Below the pieces are notes generated by a model. The model was not told the DNA's origin, made no database searches, and saw only the letters and a program-made list of their open reading frames with translations. From Amycolatopsis japonica (GTDB lineage Bacteria > Actinomycetota > Actinomycetes > Mycobacteriales > Pseudonocardiaceae), in the NCBI RefSeq assembly GCF_000732925.1, contig NZ_CP008953.1, forward strand, positions 7,867,001 through 7,931,000: DNA of 64,000 nt, given 5' to 3'. The position numbers and the translations under genes are program-made. Shown in pieces: positions 1 through 9,038 of this stretch (positions within the stretch are counted from its first letter, which is position 1; every line of letters begins with the position of its first letter).

Positions 1-1251
1 CATCGAGGACGCGTAGTTGCCGGCGCCGATGAAGCCGACCCGCAGAGTGTCGATCTTCGGCACCGCGCGGGTAGTCACCGGCGCCGGGAGCGCGACCTCG
101 GCGACCTGCTCGGTGGCCGCGACGGCGCGCTTCTCGTACTCGAACAGCACCGCGACGGCCTTGAGCTCGCCCTCGTTCAGCTTCCGGTACGTCTCGACGG
201 CGTCGGAGAATTCCGAGACGTGCGAGATCAGCGGCTCGACGTCGAGACGGCCGCTGCCCATCAGGTCGACGACGCAGGCGAGGTTGCGGCGCTCGGTCCA
301 GCGGACCTGGCCGATCGGGTAGTCGCGGCCCTCGAGTTCGTACTCCGGGTCGTAGCGGCCGGGGCCGTACGAGCGGGAGAACCGGACGTCGAGTTCCTTT
401 TCGTAGTAGGCGTTCCATGGCAGGTTCAGCGAGCATTTGCCGATGTCGATCACGCGGCCGCGGTCGCGGGCCAACTTCGCGGCCAGCTCCACCGGCTCGT
501 TCGTGCTGCCGCCCGCGGCGAGGTACACCTGGTCGACGCCGTGCCCGGAGCTGATCTCCGCGACCGCGGTGTCGACGACGCCGGACGCCGGATCGCCGCA
601 CTTCAGGGCACCGAGCTGCTCGGCCAGCGCGCACCGGGACGGGTCCGGGTCGACACCGACCACGCGGACCCCGGAAGCGACCAGGAGCTGCACGACCAGC
701 TGGCCGATCAGGCCGAGCCCGATGACCAGCGCGATGTCGCCGATCTGCGGTTCACCCTGGCGGACACCCTGCATCGCGATCGAGCCGACCGTGCCGAACG
801 CGGCGTGCCGCGGGTCGACGCCGTCGGGCACCTTGGTGTACAGGTTCTTGGGCACCCAGTTCAGTTCCGCGTGCAGCGCGTGCTCGTTCCCCGCGCACGC
901 CACGTGGTCCCCGACGGCGACGTCGTCGATGCCCGCGCCGACCTCCTCGACCACACCGCACAGCGAGTACCCCAGCGGCGTGTACGAGTCGAGTTTGTTC
1001 ATCGCCTTGCGATAGGTGGCGCCCAGCCCGTTCGTGGCGACGCTCTGCATCACCTTCGCGACCTGATCCGGCCGGGCCTTCGCCTTGCCCACCAGCGAAA
1101 GACTCGCCTCGGACACCTTCATCATCTCGGTGCCGGTGGAGATCAGCGAATAGGCGGTGCGGACCAGCACACCCCCCGCTTTGCACGCGGGCACTTCGAC
1201 GTCGAGGAGCGCCAGCTCCCCGCTCTTGTAGTTCTGCACTACCTGCTTCAC
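1..1251 (-). CDS. Bi-domain oxidoreductase (zinc-type dehydrogenase + Gfo/Idh/MocA), 3' end beyond window
   Basis: The reading frame opens with GTG at 1251, preceded by a GAGGAG ribosome site, and stays open for 417 codons to the left edge. The N-terminal ~370 residues look like a medium-chain dehydrogenase without obvious catalytic zinc cysteines; its Rossmann motif is LVIGLGLIGQL. A second NAD-binding motif, RVGFIGAGNYASSM, begins at about residue 404 and marks the start of a Gfo/Idh/MocA domain that is cut by the window. This two-domain architecture is typical of exopolysaccharide and lipopolysaccharide clusters, where it is thought to modify a nucleotide sugar or glycan; the substrate is unknown. 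It is the last visible gene of the operon that starts at 8677, 15 bp after asnB. Confidence 0.85.
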   Translation of the reverse strand, partial: MKQVVQNYKSGELALLDVEVPACKAGGVLVRTAYSLISTGTEMMKVSEASLSLVGKAKARPDQVAKVMQSVATNGLGATYRKAMNKLDSYTPLGYSLCGVVEEVGAGIDDVAVGDHVACAGNEHALHAELNWVPKNLYTKVPDGVDPRHAAFGTVGSIAMQGVRQGEPQIGDIALVIGLGLIGQLVVQLLVASGVRVVGVDPDPSRCALAEQLGALKCGDPASGVVDTAVAEISSGHGVDQVYLAAGGSTNEPVELAAKLARDRGRVIDIGKCSLNLPWNAYYEKELDVRFSRSYGPGRYDPEYELEGRDYPIGQVRWTERRNLACVVDLMGSGRLDVEPLISHVSEFSDAVETYRKLNEGELKAVAVLFEYEKRAVAATEQVAEVALPAPVTTRAVPKIDTLRVGFIGAGNYASSM

Positions 1252-1266
1252 GTCGCTCCTCAGCGA

Positions 1267-3162
1267 TCAGGTGGTCCGGGCCGAAACGGCGCCGCGATAC
1301 CAGTACTCGAGGGTCAAGATGTGCCAGAGATGCTTGGACCGGTCCTGCTGCCCGGACGCGTCTTCGTCCACGAGCTTCCGCAGGGCCTCCCGGCGGAGGA
1401 ACCCGGCCTTCACCAATTCACCTTCGTTCGTCACCTCGCGCACCAGCGGCGCGAGGTCGCGGCTCATCCAAGCCCGCAGCGGTGCGCTGAACAGCCCCTT
1501 CGGCCGATGCACGATCTCGGCGGGGAGAATGGACAGCGCCGCTTCCTTGAGCGCCATCTTCCCTTGGCGCTTCACGATCTTCTTGTCCCCGGGGATCCGG
1601 AACGCGGCCTTCACGACCTCGATGTCGACGAACGGCGTCCGCACCTCGGTGGAGGCGGCCATGCTGGACCTGTCGGTGTAGGCGAGGTTGAGCCCGGGCA
1701 GGAAGAGCCGCGAATCGGCGAGGCACATGCGGTTCACGAAATCCGACAACGTGTTGTCGTGATAGGTGTCCGCGTGTTCGGTGATCACGTCGTCGACGGC
1801 GCCCGCGAGGTCCGGGTTCAGCAGACCGGCGAGTTCGGCCTGGTCGTACATCGTGTAGCTGCGCCGGAACGCGGTCTCCTCGGGCAGCTCCGCGAACGAG
1901 AGGAACCGCTTGGCGAACCGGACCGACCGGAACCCGCGCTTCGAGGTCGCCACCGGCAGTCTGTCCACAAGGGACTCGACGGGCCGCCGCACGAGACCGG
2001 GGACCCGTTGGTACTGGACGGCGATCTTGTTCGCGAGATGCTTGCGATATCCGGCGAACAGCTCGTCGGCGCCCATCCCCGAGAGCATCACCTTGACCCC
2101 GGCCTCGCGGGCGGCGGTGCAGATCAGGTAGCTGTTGATCGCCGCCGGATCGCCGATCGGCTCGTCGAGGTGATAGGTCATCCGGGGCAGCAGGTCGAGC
2201 ACCTGCGGCGCGATCTCGATCTCGTGCAGGTCGACGCCGAACTTCGCGGCGACCTTCTTCGCGTACATCAGGTCGTCCGGCATGGCCTCGAACTTCGCGT
2301 CCTCGGCCCGGAAACCGATGGTGTACGCGGAGATCCCCGGCCGCTCGCGCGCGGCGAGCGCGGTCAGGTAGCTGGAGTCGAGCCCGCCGGAAAGGAACGT
2401 CGCGACCGGCACGTCGGCGATCAGGTGCTTGCGCGTGGAGTCTTCGATGACGGCGTTGAGGTCGAACTCGCCCTCATAGGCGGCGCCCTCTTCGGCGACC
2501 TGGCGCAGCGACCAGAAGGTGCCGCGTTCGACGTCGCCGTTCGGCCGGAACCGCGCCCAGCTGCCCGGCGGCAGCTTCTCGGCCTCACGGAACGCGCAGC
2601 GGCCGTCCGGGACCCAGTAGTAGAGCAGGGAAGCGACGAGCGCGGTGTCGTCGACGGTCAGCGAACCGCCCAGCTCGGCGGCCAGCGCCTTCAGCTCGGA
2701 CGCGAACGCGACCCCCTTGCCGCGGCGCACCAGGAAGAGCGGTTTGATGCCCAGCTGATCGCGGACCAGCACCAGCTCACCGGAACGCTCGTCGAAGACA
2801 CCGAACGCGAACATGCCGCGGAGCCGGTGCAGCCCCTCGGTGCCCCATTCGCGCCAGGCTTCCAGCAGGACCTCGGTGTCGGACGTGCCCCGGAAGCGCA
2901 CGCCGGCGGCTTCGAGTTCCTTCCGCAGCTCTGGCGCGTTATACAGCTCGCCGTTGTAGGTGAGCGCGAGCCCGTCCTTGACCATCGGCTGCGCGCCGGT
3001 CTCGGTCAGGTCGACGATCGACAGGCGCCTATGTCCTAAATGGACTTCTCCGTGGTCGTACCTGCCGGAACCATCCGGTCCGCGGTGGGCGAGTGTCTTC
3101 GTGAGCCGATCGGTGAGCGGTCCCCCGTCCGGCCAGAAGTAGGCCCCTGCGATGCCGCACAT
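1267..3162 (-). CDS. asnB: Asparagine synthase (glutamine-hydrolysing), exopolysaccharide-cluster type
   Basis: This 631-residue AsnB-family amidotransferase begins MCGIAG, so Cys2 is the class II glutaminase nucleophile. The C-terminal synthetase domain carries the PP-loop motif SGGLDSS at residues 258-264. The family converts aspartate, ATP and glutamine to asparagine. Members inside polysaccharide clusters are suspected instead to amidate a uronic acid or another glycan carboxylate, which fits the AlgD-like GDP-mannose dehydrogenase upstream; that is inference. The start is preceded by GGGGGAG. It lies 15 bp downstream of the Wzz gene and 15 bp before the bi-domain oxidoreductase, so co-transcription is likely. 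Confidence 0.93.
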   Translation of the reverse strand: MCGIAGAYFWPDGGPLTDRLTKTLAHRGPDGSGRYDHGEVHLGHRRLSIVDLTETGAQPMVKDGLALTYNGELYNAPELRKELEAAGVRFRGTSDTEVLLEAWREWGTEGLHRLRGMFAFGVFDERSGELVLVRDQLGIKPLFLVRRGKGVAFASELKALAAELGGSLTVDDTALVASLLYYWVPDGRCAFREAEKLPPGSWARFRPNGDVERGTFWSLRQVAEEGAAYEGEFDLNAVIEDSTRKHLIADVPVATFLSGGLDSSYLTALAARERPGISAYTIGFRAEDAKFEAMPDDLMYAKKVAAKFGVDLHEIEIAPQVLDLLPRMTYHLDEPIGDPAAINSYLICTAAREAGVKVMLSGMGADELFAGYRKHLANKIAVQYQRVPGLVRRPVESLVDRLPVATSKRGFRSVRFAKRFLSFAELPEETAFRRSYTMYDQAELAGLLNPDLAGAVDDVITEHADTYHDNTLSDFVNRMCLADSRLFLPGLNLAYTDRSSMAASTEVRTPFVDIEVVKAAFRIPGDKKIVKRQGKMALKEAALSILPAEIVHRPKGLFSAPLRAWMSRDLAPLVREVTNEGELVKAGFLRREALRKLVDEDASGQQDRSKHLWHILTLEYWYRGAVSARTT

Positions 3163-3177
3163 CTGCTTTCGCTCCCC

Positions 3178-4776
3178 CTACAACGCTTCCGCGTTATCCG
3201 GTGACACAGGCGAGAATCGTTTGGTCGGCGCATCGGCGTTGTCGTCGGCGCGTTTGTACGGGGTCGGATGCCGCCGCGCGCTCTTCTTCTCCCGCGGGAA
3301 CATCTCGACCGGCTTCACCACCGGCCTCGGCGTCCGTCGTTCCGGCGGGGCCTTGCGCTCCGGCACGGCGCCGGCGCGACCGCGCAACGCGGTGTGCAGG
3401 CCGTCCCACAGCGTCCCGTCGGTGTGGTCGCGCGGATCCGGGTCCACCACGACGACGCCGATGATCGGGATCCGCCGGTCCGCCAGCTGACGGGCGACGG
3501 TGTGCAGCCATTCGGTGTTCGCGTGCCCGGTGCGCACGACGAGGATCGTCTCCTGGCCGAGGGATTCGAGGTCGGTCCACGCCGTGCCGGGCTCGATCGA
3601 GCCGACGCCGATGCGCCGTTCCTGCGCGGCCATCGGGGCGTCGCCGCGGTCCAGCACCTGGATCGGGCCTTCGCCCGCCAGTTCGCGGAGGTTCGTCTTC
3701 GGCAGGTCGTCGACGAGCGACACCGGCCCCTTTTCGGCCAGCTCGCCCGCCATGTCGACGGCGAGCGCGGCGGTGACCTGGCGGGCTCCGAGGTCGAGCA
3801 GCGACACCGAACCGCCCTCCTGGCGGACCGCGCGGACCAGGGTCGCCGCGACCCGCCGCCGCCGGGTCACCGCGCGCGAGCGGCGCAGGAACCGGGGTGG
3901 CTTGGGCAGTTGTGCGATCACGGAAGCGCCGAGGTGCTGCGAGATCTCGCGGCGCAGCACCGGCCGGTCCTTCACCACGCTCGTGATGGCCGCGAGCCCC
4001 AGCCCGGCGAGCAAGCCCAGCGCGAAGCCGATCCCGGCGTCGGTGGCGAGGGTCTTGAGCAGCGAACGCGGCAGGATCCGCGGCGCGTCCACGATCTGCG
4101 TCCCGGCGGCGACCTTCGGCGTGCCGATGCCCGCCTCCTGCGCGCGGCCGTCGTAGTCGGAGATCTTGGACGTCAGCTCCGCTCGGCGCGAGTACAGCCG
4201 CTCCAGCTGGGCGGGGTTGGCGTTGCGGCCCTTGGCCTCTTCGGTGACGATCGACGCTTCGATCGGGGTGAGCTCGTTCTGGGCCTGGTTGCGCTGGTCG
4301 AGCAGGGCCTTCTGCTGCGCCGCCGCGGCCGCCTGGTTGCGGCCGATGTACTCGGCGATGAAGGCGTCCGAGATCGCCTGCGCGCGGGCCAGCGCCTCGT
4401 CCTTGGTCTTGCCCTTGACCGTCAGCTGGAGCACGTTGTTCGTCAGGCCGAGCCCCTCGTAATCCTTGAGGAACTCCTCCGGCGGCTGCGTGCTGTTCAG
4501 CTTCTTGAGCGCCTCGCCCGCGGTCTTCGTCGTCTCGAGCACGGCGACGTCGGTCCGCATCAGCGTTCCGCTGTCGGTCGGCGAGTCGTCGGGGTGGATC
4601 ACGAGGATCTGCGCGACCGCGGTGGGCGGCGACGGCAGGAGCATCGCGACCAGCCCGCCGGCGATCAGCCCCAGCAGGGCGGTGGCCACCCACATCCGGC
4701 GTCGTCTCCGTACCGAGACGACCAGCCGCTGCAGATCGATGAGCGGTTCTGACTTCGTTTTTTCGGCGCTGGTCAC
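3178..4776 (-). CDS. Wzz-type polysaccharide co-polymerase with degenerate kinase-like domain
   Basis: The protein has 532 residues. A Wzz/chain-length-determinant N-terminus has a membrane segment after the Arg-rich stretch (about residues 30-50), followed by an extracytoplasmic region with coiled-coil character (about 130-220) and a second membrane segment near residue 260-280. The C-terminal cytoplasmic part resembles the ParA/BY-kinase fold but has no Walker A motif, so it is probably not a kinase. It ends in a basic, proline-rich tail. It should control chain length and export of the polysaccharide made by this cluster. I chose GTG at 4776 because it overlaps the upstream stop as GTGA, implying translational coupling; longer frames run into the upstream gene. 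Confidence 0.85.
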   Translation of the reverse strand: MTSAEKTKSEPLIDLQRLVVSVRRRRRMWVATALLGLIAGGLVAMLLPSPPTAVAQILVIHPDDSPTDSGTLMRTDVAVLETTKTAGEALKKLNSTQPPEEFLKDYEGLGLTNNVLQLTVKGKTKDEALARAQAISDAFIAEYIGRNQAAAAAQQKALLDQRNQAQNELTPIEASIVTEEAKGRNANPAQLERLYSRRAELTSKISDYDGRAQEAGIGTPKVAAGTQIVDAPRILPRSLLKTLATDAGIGFALGLLAGLGLAAITSVVKDRPVLRREISQHLGASVIAQLPKPPRFLRRSRAVTRRRRVAATLVRAVRQEGGSVSLLDLGARQVTAALAVDMAGELAEKGPVSLVDDLPKTNLRELAGEGPIQVLDRGDAPMAAQERRIGVGSIEPGTAWTDLESLGQETILVVRTGHANTEWLHTVARQLADRRIPIIGVVVVDPDPRDHTDGTLWDGLHTALRGRAGAVPERKAPPERRTPRPVVKPVEMFPREKKSARRHPTPYKRADDNADAPTKRFSPVSPDNAEAL

Positions 4777-6080
4777 GCGGTACCTGCCAGTGCTTCGTGG
4801 TCGGACGGGGTGGGCGCGCCGGGCCGGGCGCGGGTCGGCCGGACCGGCCGGATCAGCACGGTGCCCACCATGGCGAGACCGGCGTCGGCGATCGCTTCGG
4901 CGATCCCGACCAGCTCCCACGCGGACCGGGAGCCGAGGCTCGTCACGACGACGACCCCGTCCGCGTCGGTGTCCGCGACGACCGGCCGTGCCGGGGACAC
5001 CGTCACGACGGTGAGCCACCGGCCGGCGAGCGCGGCGAGCCGTTCGGCTGCCGCCTGCCCGGCGGGGTCGCCGTCCGCGGCGAGCACGAGCAGCCGCCGG
5101 TGCGGCAGCCGGGAGACCAGGCGCCGGTAGAGGACGTCGGAGTCGATCTCGTCGGCGGCGACATCGATCCGCGGGACGTTCCACGGCCTGTCGTCACGGA
5201 GGAGTTTGGCCCGCACCGTGGTGCCGGCGGGCGGCCGCTCCACGGCGTCGAAGGTGGCGAGCACCGGGCCGCCGATCGCCGCGGCGATCTCCTCCTCGTC
5301 CCGCAGCCGCCGGTCGGTGCGGGCGGTGAAGAGGTGACCGAACAGGCCGATGAGGAAGAACAGCGCCGCGCCGCCGAGGGCGAGCTGCGGGAGCGTGGGC
5401 GCCGCCGCCGAAGACGGCAGCTCGGCCGAGCCGAGGACGACCATGTTGCCGAGGCCGCTGGCCGTGTCGGCCGCGTTCAAACTGGACATCGCCGACTCGA
5501 TCGACGAGCGCAGGCCCTGCAGTTCGGTGCGGAGCTGGACGCTCTCCACGGTCGTCTTGCCTTCGTTGACCTTCGCGGAGAGTTCGCTGATGCGCTGGTT
5601 CGTCTGCTGGACCTGCTGGCGCAGCGTCTCGCGGCGTTCCTGCGCCAGCTGGACCGCCGCGTCACCGGAACCGGCGATGATCTGCGTCGAGTACTTCACG
5701 AACTCGCTCGCGATCTGATCGGCCATCCGCTGCGTCTGTTCGGCGGTGTCACCGGTGGCCTCGATGGTGATGACATTGCCCTGTGCGACCGAGGTGGCCA
5801 CCCTGTCCCGCAGCTCGGCGCCGGTCATCCCGTCGCCGAGGCCGGCGGCGGCCCGGTCGAGCACGACCGAACTGGTCGCCACCTCGGCCTGGGTGAGCAG
5901 TTCGTCCGCCTCGCGCGGGCCCTGCAGCAGGACACTGGACGTCGTCCGATAGCCGGGCGAAAGGATCACCGACGATCCCGCGCCGATCAGGGCGCCGAGC
6001 ACGGCGAGGACCACCAAGGTCCGCCATCGCCCGCGCAAGACCTGTCCGATCATGGACAGGCGCACCGTGTCGTCAGTCAA
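4773..6080 (-). CDS. Wzz-type polysaccharide co-polymerase, second paralogue
   Basis: This is a 435-residue membrane protein. Membrane segment 1 lies at about residues 18-38, the Wzz periplasmic domain with a Gln-rich coiled coil at about 140-200, and membrane segment 2 at about 230-250. A kinase-like domain follows in which the P-loop position reads ADGDPAGQ and lacks the Lys of GxxGxGK[ST]. It is paired with the next gene by a 4-bp GTGA overlap. The frame begins at a TTG (6080) with GGAGA nine bases upstream; ATG at 6053 is the alternative start. Paired co-polymerases may form a mixed assembly. The 112 bp to the upstream glycosyltransferase leave room for an internal promoter. Confidence 0.83.
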   Translation of the reverse strand: MTDDTVRLSMIGQVLRGRWRTLVVLAVLGALIGAGSSVILSPGYRTTSSVLLQGPREADELLTQAEVATSSVVLDRAAAGLGDGMTGAELRDRVATSVAQGNVITIEATGDTAEQTQRMADQIASEFVKYSTQIIAGSGDAAVQLAQERRETLRQQVQQTNQRISELSAKVNEGKTTVESVQLRTELQGLRSSIESAMSSLNAADTASGLGNMVVLGSAELPSSAAAPTLPQLALGGAALFFLIGLFGHLFTARTDRRLRDEEEIAAAIGGPVLATFDAVERPPAGTTVRAKLLRDDRPWNVPRIDVAADEIDSDVLYRRLVSRLPHRRLLVLAADGDPAGQAAAERLAALAGRWLTVVTVSPARPVVADTDADGVVVVTSLGSRSAWELVGIAEAIADAGLAMVGTVLIRPVRPTRARPGAPTPSDHEALAGTA

Positions 6081-6192
6081 AGCCGGGGTCTCCCATCGGT
6101 GCGTGCGGGTGCAGCATCAATCCCGTCGGAGCGACCGCGATGTTGGTTACAGGATTGCCCGAGTCTTGTTCAAAACGCGACCGGGATGTCGA

Positions 6193-7380
6193 TCACCGGA
6201 CCGCGGCCGCGTAGGCCGCGAGCAGGGCTTTCTGGGAGTTCTCCCACGAGAGCGGACCGGCGACGCGTGCCCGCCCCAGCTCACCCATCTCCGCCCGCTG
6301 CTCCGGCGAGTCGAGCAGATGCGCGATCAGCTTCGCGAACTCCGGTTCGTCGTTCGCCGGCGCGTACAGCGCGGCCTCCCCGGCCGAAACGCAGGCCTCC
6401 CGCAGTTCGAAGGAGACGATCGGACGGCTCATCGCCATGTACTCCATGATCTTGTTCATGGTCGACACGTCGTTGAGCGGGTTCAGCGGATCCGGCGACA
6501 GGCAGACGTCGGCCGAGGACAGGTAGCGCAGCAGATCCTCGTCGGAGATCCGGCCGGTGAACTCGACCTGATCGTCGAGCTTCAGTTCCTTGGACAACGC
6601 CACCATGGCGTCGAAGGCGTCACCGGAACCGATGAAGACGGCGTGCCAGTCGTCGCGGCCGACCTCGTCACGCAGCGAAGCGAGCGCGCGCAACGCGTAG
6701 TCGACGCCGTCCTGCGGGCCCATCACGCCGAGGTATGCCAGCAGATGCGGCTTGCCCTTCTTCAGTTCGGGCTCGGCAGGCACCAGGTGGAACCGCTCGA
6801 CCACCGGCGCGCTGCGCACGACGAAGACGTCGTCCGGCGACTTTCCGCCGCGTTTCACGGCGACGTCCTTGTAGCTCTCGTTGGTCGCGATGACGACGTC
6901 GGCCGTCTTGTAGGTGCGGCGCTCCAGCGCGCAGACCGCGCGGTACAGGAAGTCCTCGCCGCGGTCGAAGCGCGAGAGGTACAGCTCGGGACAGAGGTCG
7001 TGCTGGTCGAAGATGAACTTCGCGCCCTGGCGCTTGAGGTACAGCGCGACCAGGAACAGCAGGTCCGGCGGATTGCAGGCGTGCACCACGTCGACCCGGC
7101 CGACCTTGCGGGCGAGCCGGAGCGTGTGCCACAGCGCGGATCCGTACTCCTGGACGTATCCGGCCGGACCACCGGTGGCGGCCTTCAGCGGGTACCGCAG
7201 GATGTGGACGCCGTCGATGGTGACCTCGGCTTCGGTGTCCCGTTTCGTCCCTTGTGGACAGATGACGTGGACTTCCCAGCCGGCGTCGCGGAGGGTCTGG
7301 CACTCCTGCCAGACGCGGCGATCGAAGGGGACGGAAAGGTTCTCGACGAGGATGAGAGCTTTACCAGGCAAGACCGACAT
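6193..7380 (-). CDS. Glycosyltransferase family 4
   Basis: The protein has 395 residues. The GT-B fold is recognised from the N-terminal LILVENLSVPFDRRVW, the YLGVMGPQDGVDYAL start of the donor-binding half, and the C-terminal EYMAMSRPIVSF motif. It should transfer a sugar from a nucleotide donor to a lipid-linked acceptor in exopolysaccharide assembly on the cytoplasmic membrane face; donor and acceptor cannot be told from sequence. I chose ATG at 7380 because AGAGGG precedes it. It overlaps the 3' end of the upstream dehydrogenase gene by 20 bp, which argues for coupled translation. Confidence 0.88.
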   Translation of the reverse strand: MSVLPGKALILVENLSVPFDRRVWQECQTLRDAGWEVHVICPQGTKRDTEAEVTIDGVHILRYPLKAATGGPAGYVQEYGSALWHTLRLARKVGRVDVVHACNPPDLLFLVALYLKRQGAKFIFDQHDLCPELYLSRFDRGEDFLYRAVCALERRTYKTADVVIATNESYKDVAVKRGGKSPDDVFVVRSAPVVERFHLVPAEPELKKGKPHLLAYLGVMGPQDGVDYALRALASLRDEVGRDDWHAVFIGSGDAFDAMVALSKELKLDDQVEFTGRISDEDLLRYLSSADVCLSPDPLNPLNDVSTMNKIMEYMAMSRPIVSFELREACVSAGEAALYAPANDEPEFAKLIAHLLDSPEQRAEMGELGRARVAGPLSWENSQKALLAAYAAAVR

Positions 7381-8677
7381 ATCCCTCTTCAGCCCGGCGC
7401 TCGGCGGCGTCGGGTACGCGGACGAGATCGATGATGGTGTGGCCGCCACCGGCCGGGAGCGCCGCGAGAACCTCCGGGTCGGAGGAGCCGACGAGGCAGA
7501 CCTCGGCGTGGTCGACGACCTCGCCGATGGAGCCGGCCAGCAGCTGGCCGAGATGCGGCAGCCTGCCCTCGATGTACTCGCGGTTCGCGCCCATCAGCCG
7601 CGAAAGGCTGACGTTGGCGTCGTAGATGCGGAGGTCGTAACCCTTGCCGAGCAGCCGCTCCGCGAGCTCGACGAGCGGGCTCTCGCGGAGGTCGTCGGTG
7701 CCGGGTTTGAACGACAGGCCGAACAGGCCGATCTTGCGTTTTCCGGTGCGCGCGACCAGGTCGAAGGCACGCTGGAGGTGTTCGTCGTTGGAGGGCAGCA
7801 CGTGCGAGAGGATCGGGACGGCGACGTCCGCGCGGTGCGCGGCATAGACCAGGCCGCGTAGATCCTTGGGGAGGCACGAGCCGCCGAAGGCGAACCCGGG
7901 GCGGAGGTAGGCGGGGCTGATGTTGAGCTTGCGGTCGGCGAGGAAGACGTCGATCACCTGGTGCGAGTCGAGCCCCAGCGCGCGGCAGATCGCGCCGAGC
8001 TCGTTCGCGAAGCCGATCTTGAGCCCGTGGAAGGAGTTGTCGGCGTACTTCGTCATCTCGGCGACCGGGATCGCGACGCGGAAGACCTCGCCGGGAAGCC
8101 CTTCGTACAGCGCCGCGACGACGTCGCCACTGGCCGGGTCGAGCTCGCCGATGACGGTCTTGGGCGGGTCGAAGAAGTCCTTGACGCTGCTCCCCTCGCG
8201 CAGGAACTCGGGGTTCACCGCGACGCCGAAGTCGACGCCGGCGGTGCGGCCGGACGACTTCTCGAGGATGGGGACGAGCAGGTCCAGGCAGGTGCCGGGG
8301 AGCATGGTGCTGCGGAAGACGACCGTGTGGCGCTCGGTCTTGTTTCGGAGCGCTTCGCCGATTTCCTCGGCGACGCGCTCCAGGAACGCCGTCGACAGGC
8401 TGCCGTTCGGCGCGGACGGGGTACCGACACAGATCAGGGAGACTTCGCTGTCCGCGATCGCCTGTCTGACGTCGGTGGTCGCTCTCAGCTTGCCCTCGGC
8501 GACCACTTGCGCGGTCAATTCCCCGATCCGCTCCTCGACCACCGGCGCCTTGCCGCTGGAGACGAGTTCGATCTTCACCGGGTTCACGTCGACCCCGACG
8601 ACCTCGTGCCCGCGTCCGGCCAGGCACGCCGCCGACACGCAACCGACGTAACCGAGCCCGAAGACACTGATCTTCAT
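7361..8677 (-). CDS. GDP-mannose 6-dehydrogenase (AlgD-like)
   Basis: This 438-residue member of the UDP-glucose/GDP-mannose dehydrogenase family has an N-terminal Rossmann motif GLGYVG (residues 8-13), VNPEFLREGS near 155 and the catalytic GFAFGGSCLPKD with Cys at 268, the same number as in Pseudomonas AlgD. Shared stretches such as SFKPGTDDLRESPLVELAE make AlgD a better match than UDP-glucose dehydrogenase. The predicted reaction is two-step NAD-dependent oxidation of GDP-mannose to GDP-mannuronate. The start at 8677 follows a strong GGAGGAATTC ribosome site. It is the first gene of the exopolysaccharide operon. A UDP-sugar specificity is not excluded. Confidence 0.85.
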   Translation of the reverse strand: MKISVFGLGYVGCVSAACLAGRGHEVVGVDVNPVKIELVSSGKAPVVEERIGELTAQVVAEGKLRATTDVRQAIADSEVSLICVGTPSAPNGSLSTAFLERVAEEIGEALRNKTERHTVVFRSTMLPGTCLDLLVPILEKSSGRTAGVDFGVAVNPEFLREGSSVKDFFDPPKTVIGELDPASGDVVAALYEGLPGEVFRVAIPVAEMTKYADNSFHGLKIGFANELGAICRALGLDSHQVIDVFLADRKLNISPAYLRPGFAFGGSCLPKDLRGLVYAAHRADVAVPILSHVLPSNDEHLQRAFDLVARTGKRKIGLFGLSFKPGTDDLRESPLVELAERLLGKGYDLRIYDANVSLSRLMGANREYIEGRLPHLGQLLAGSIGEVVDHAEVCLVGSSDPEVLAALPAGGGHTIIDLVRVPDAAERRAEEGYVGLAW

Positions 8678-9038
8678 GACGAATTCCTCCAGCCGCATTC
8701 CGCTGCCCGTTGGTCGGCCGTGGGACCGGGTTCGTTACCGGTGTCCGTCGTTCGCCTGCTTTTGGCGGAATGCCTGTGCGGCAAGGGAATTACTCATCGT
8801 TCGAAGGGCGCGAAACGCTACAGGGCGCGCGTAAGGGACGCGTAACGATCTCGGGAGCGCGCGGGCGGCGGCGAGGGATGGGTCCGGTTGGTCGTGAGTG
8901 GTAAGTGACGTTCTAACGTCACTTACCACTCACGACCACCCCGCCTCGGTTATCCACAGCCACCGCCCTCCCCCGCTGCTTGTCCACAGATCCGCTTCGA
9001 GCCACCCGCCACGACCCTCCACCGGCGATCGTCAGAGG
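8678..9038. other. Divergent intergenic region between exopolysaccharide operon and AbiEi-like gene
   Basis: These 361 bp hold the promoter of the minus-strand polysaccharide operon and presumably that of the plus-strand gene. No confident -10/-35 pair was found. The only strong structure is the palindrome at 8889-8938. No RNA gene or further protein-coding frame with a ribosome site was recognised. Confidence 0.6.
8889..8938. repeat. Perfect palindrome, copy 1 of the GTCGTGAGTGG family
   Basis: Two 24-bp arms (8889-8912 and 8915-8938) match perfectly around a 2-bp centre. The arm reads TGGTCGTGAGTGGTAAGTGA and ends CGTT. The same sequence with a different central dinucleotide recurs at 10054-10099, so the two copies bracket the AbiEi-like gene. 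This copy lies in a divergent intergenic region and therefore is not simply a shared transcription terminator. Confidence 0.95.

Noticed and set aside
220-3039. A 939-codon open frame on the plus strand opposite asnB
   Set aside because: Same shadow-frame pattern; asnB on the minus strand has complete catalytic motifs.
3178-5184. Longer Wzz protein beginning at 5184
   Set aside because: The added N-terminus is an out-of-frame reading of the upstream Wzz gene; the GTGA overlap at 4773-4776 defines the start.
8898-9038. Extended N-terminus of the AbiEi-like protein starting at the ATG in the palindrome
   Set aside because: The extra residues are a translation of the palindrome and following Pro/His-rich sequence; homology-like sequence begins after 9039.
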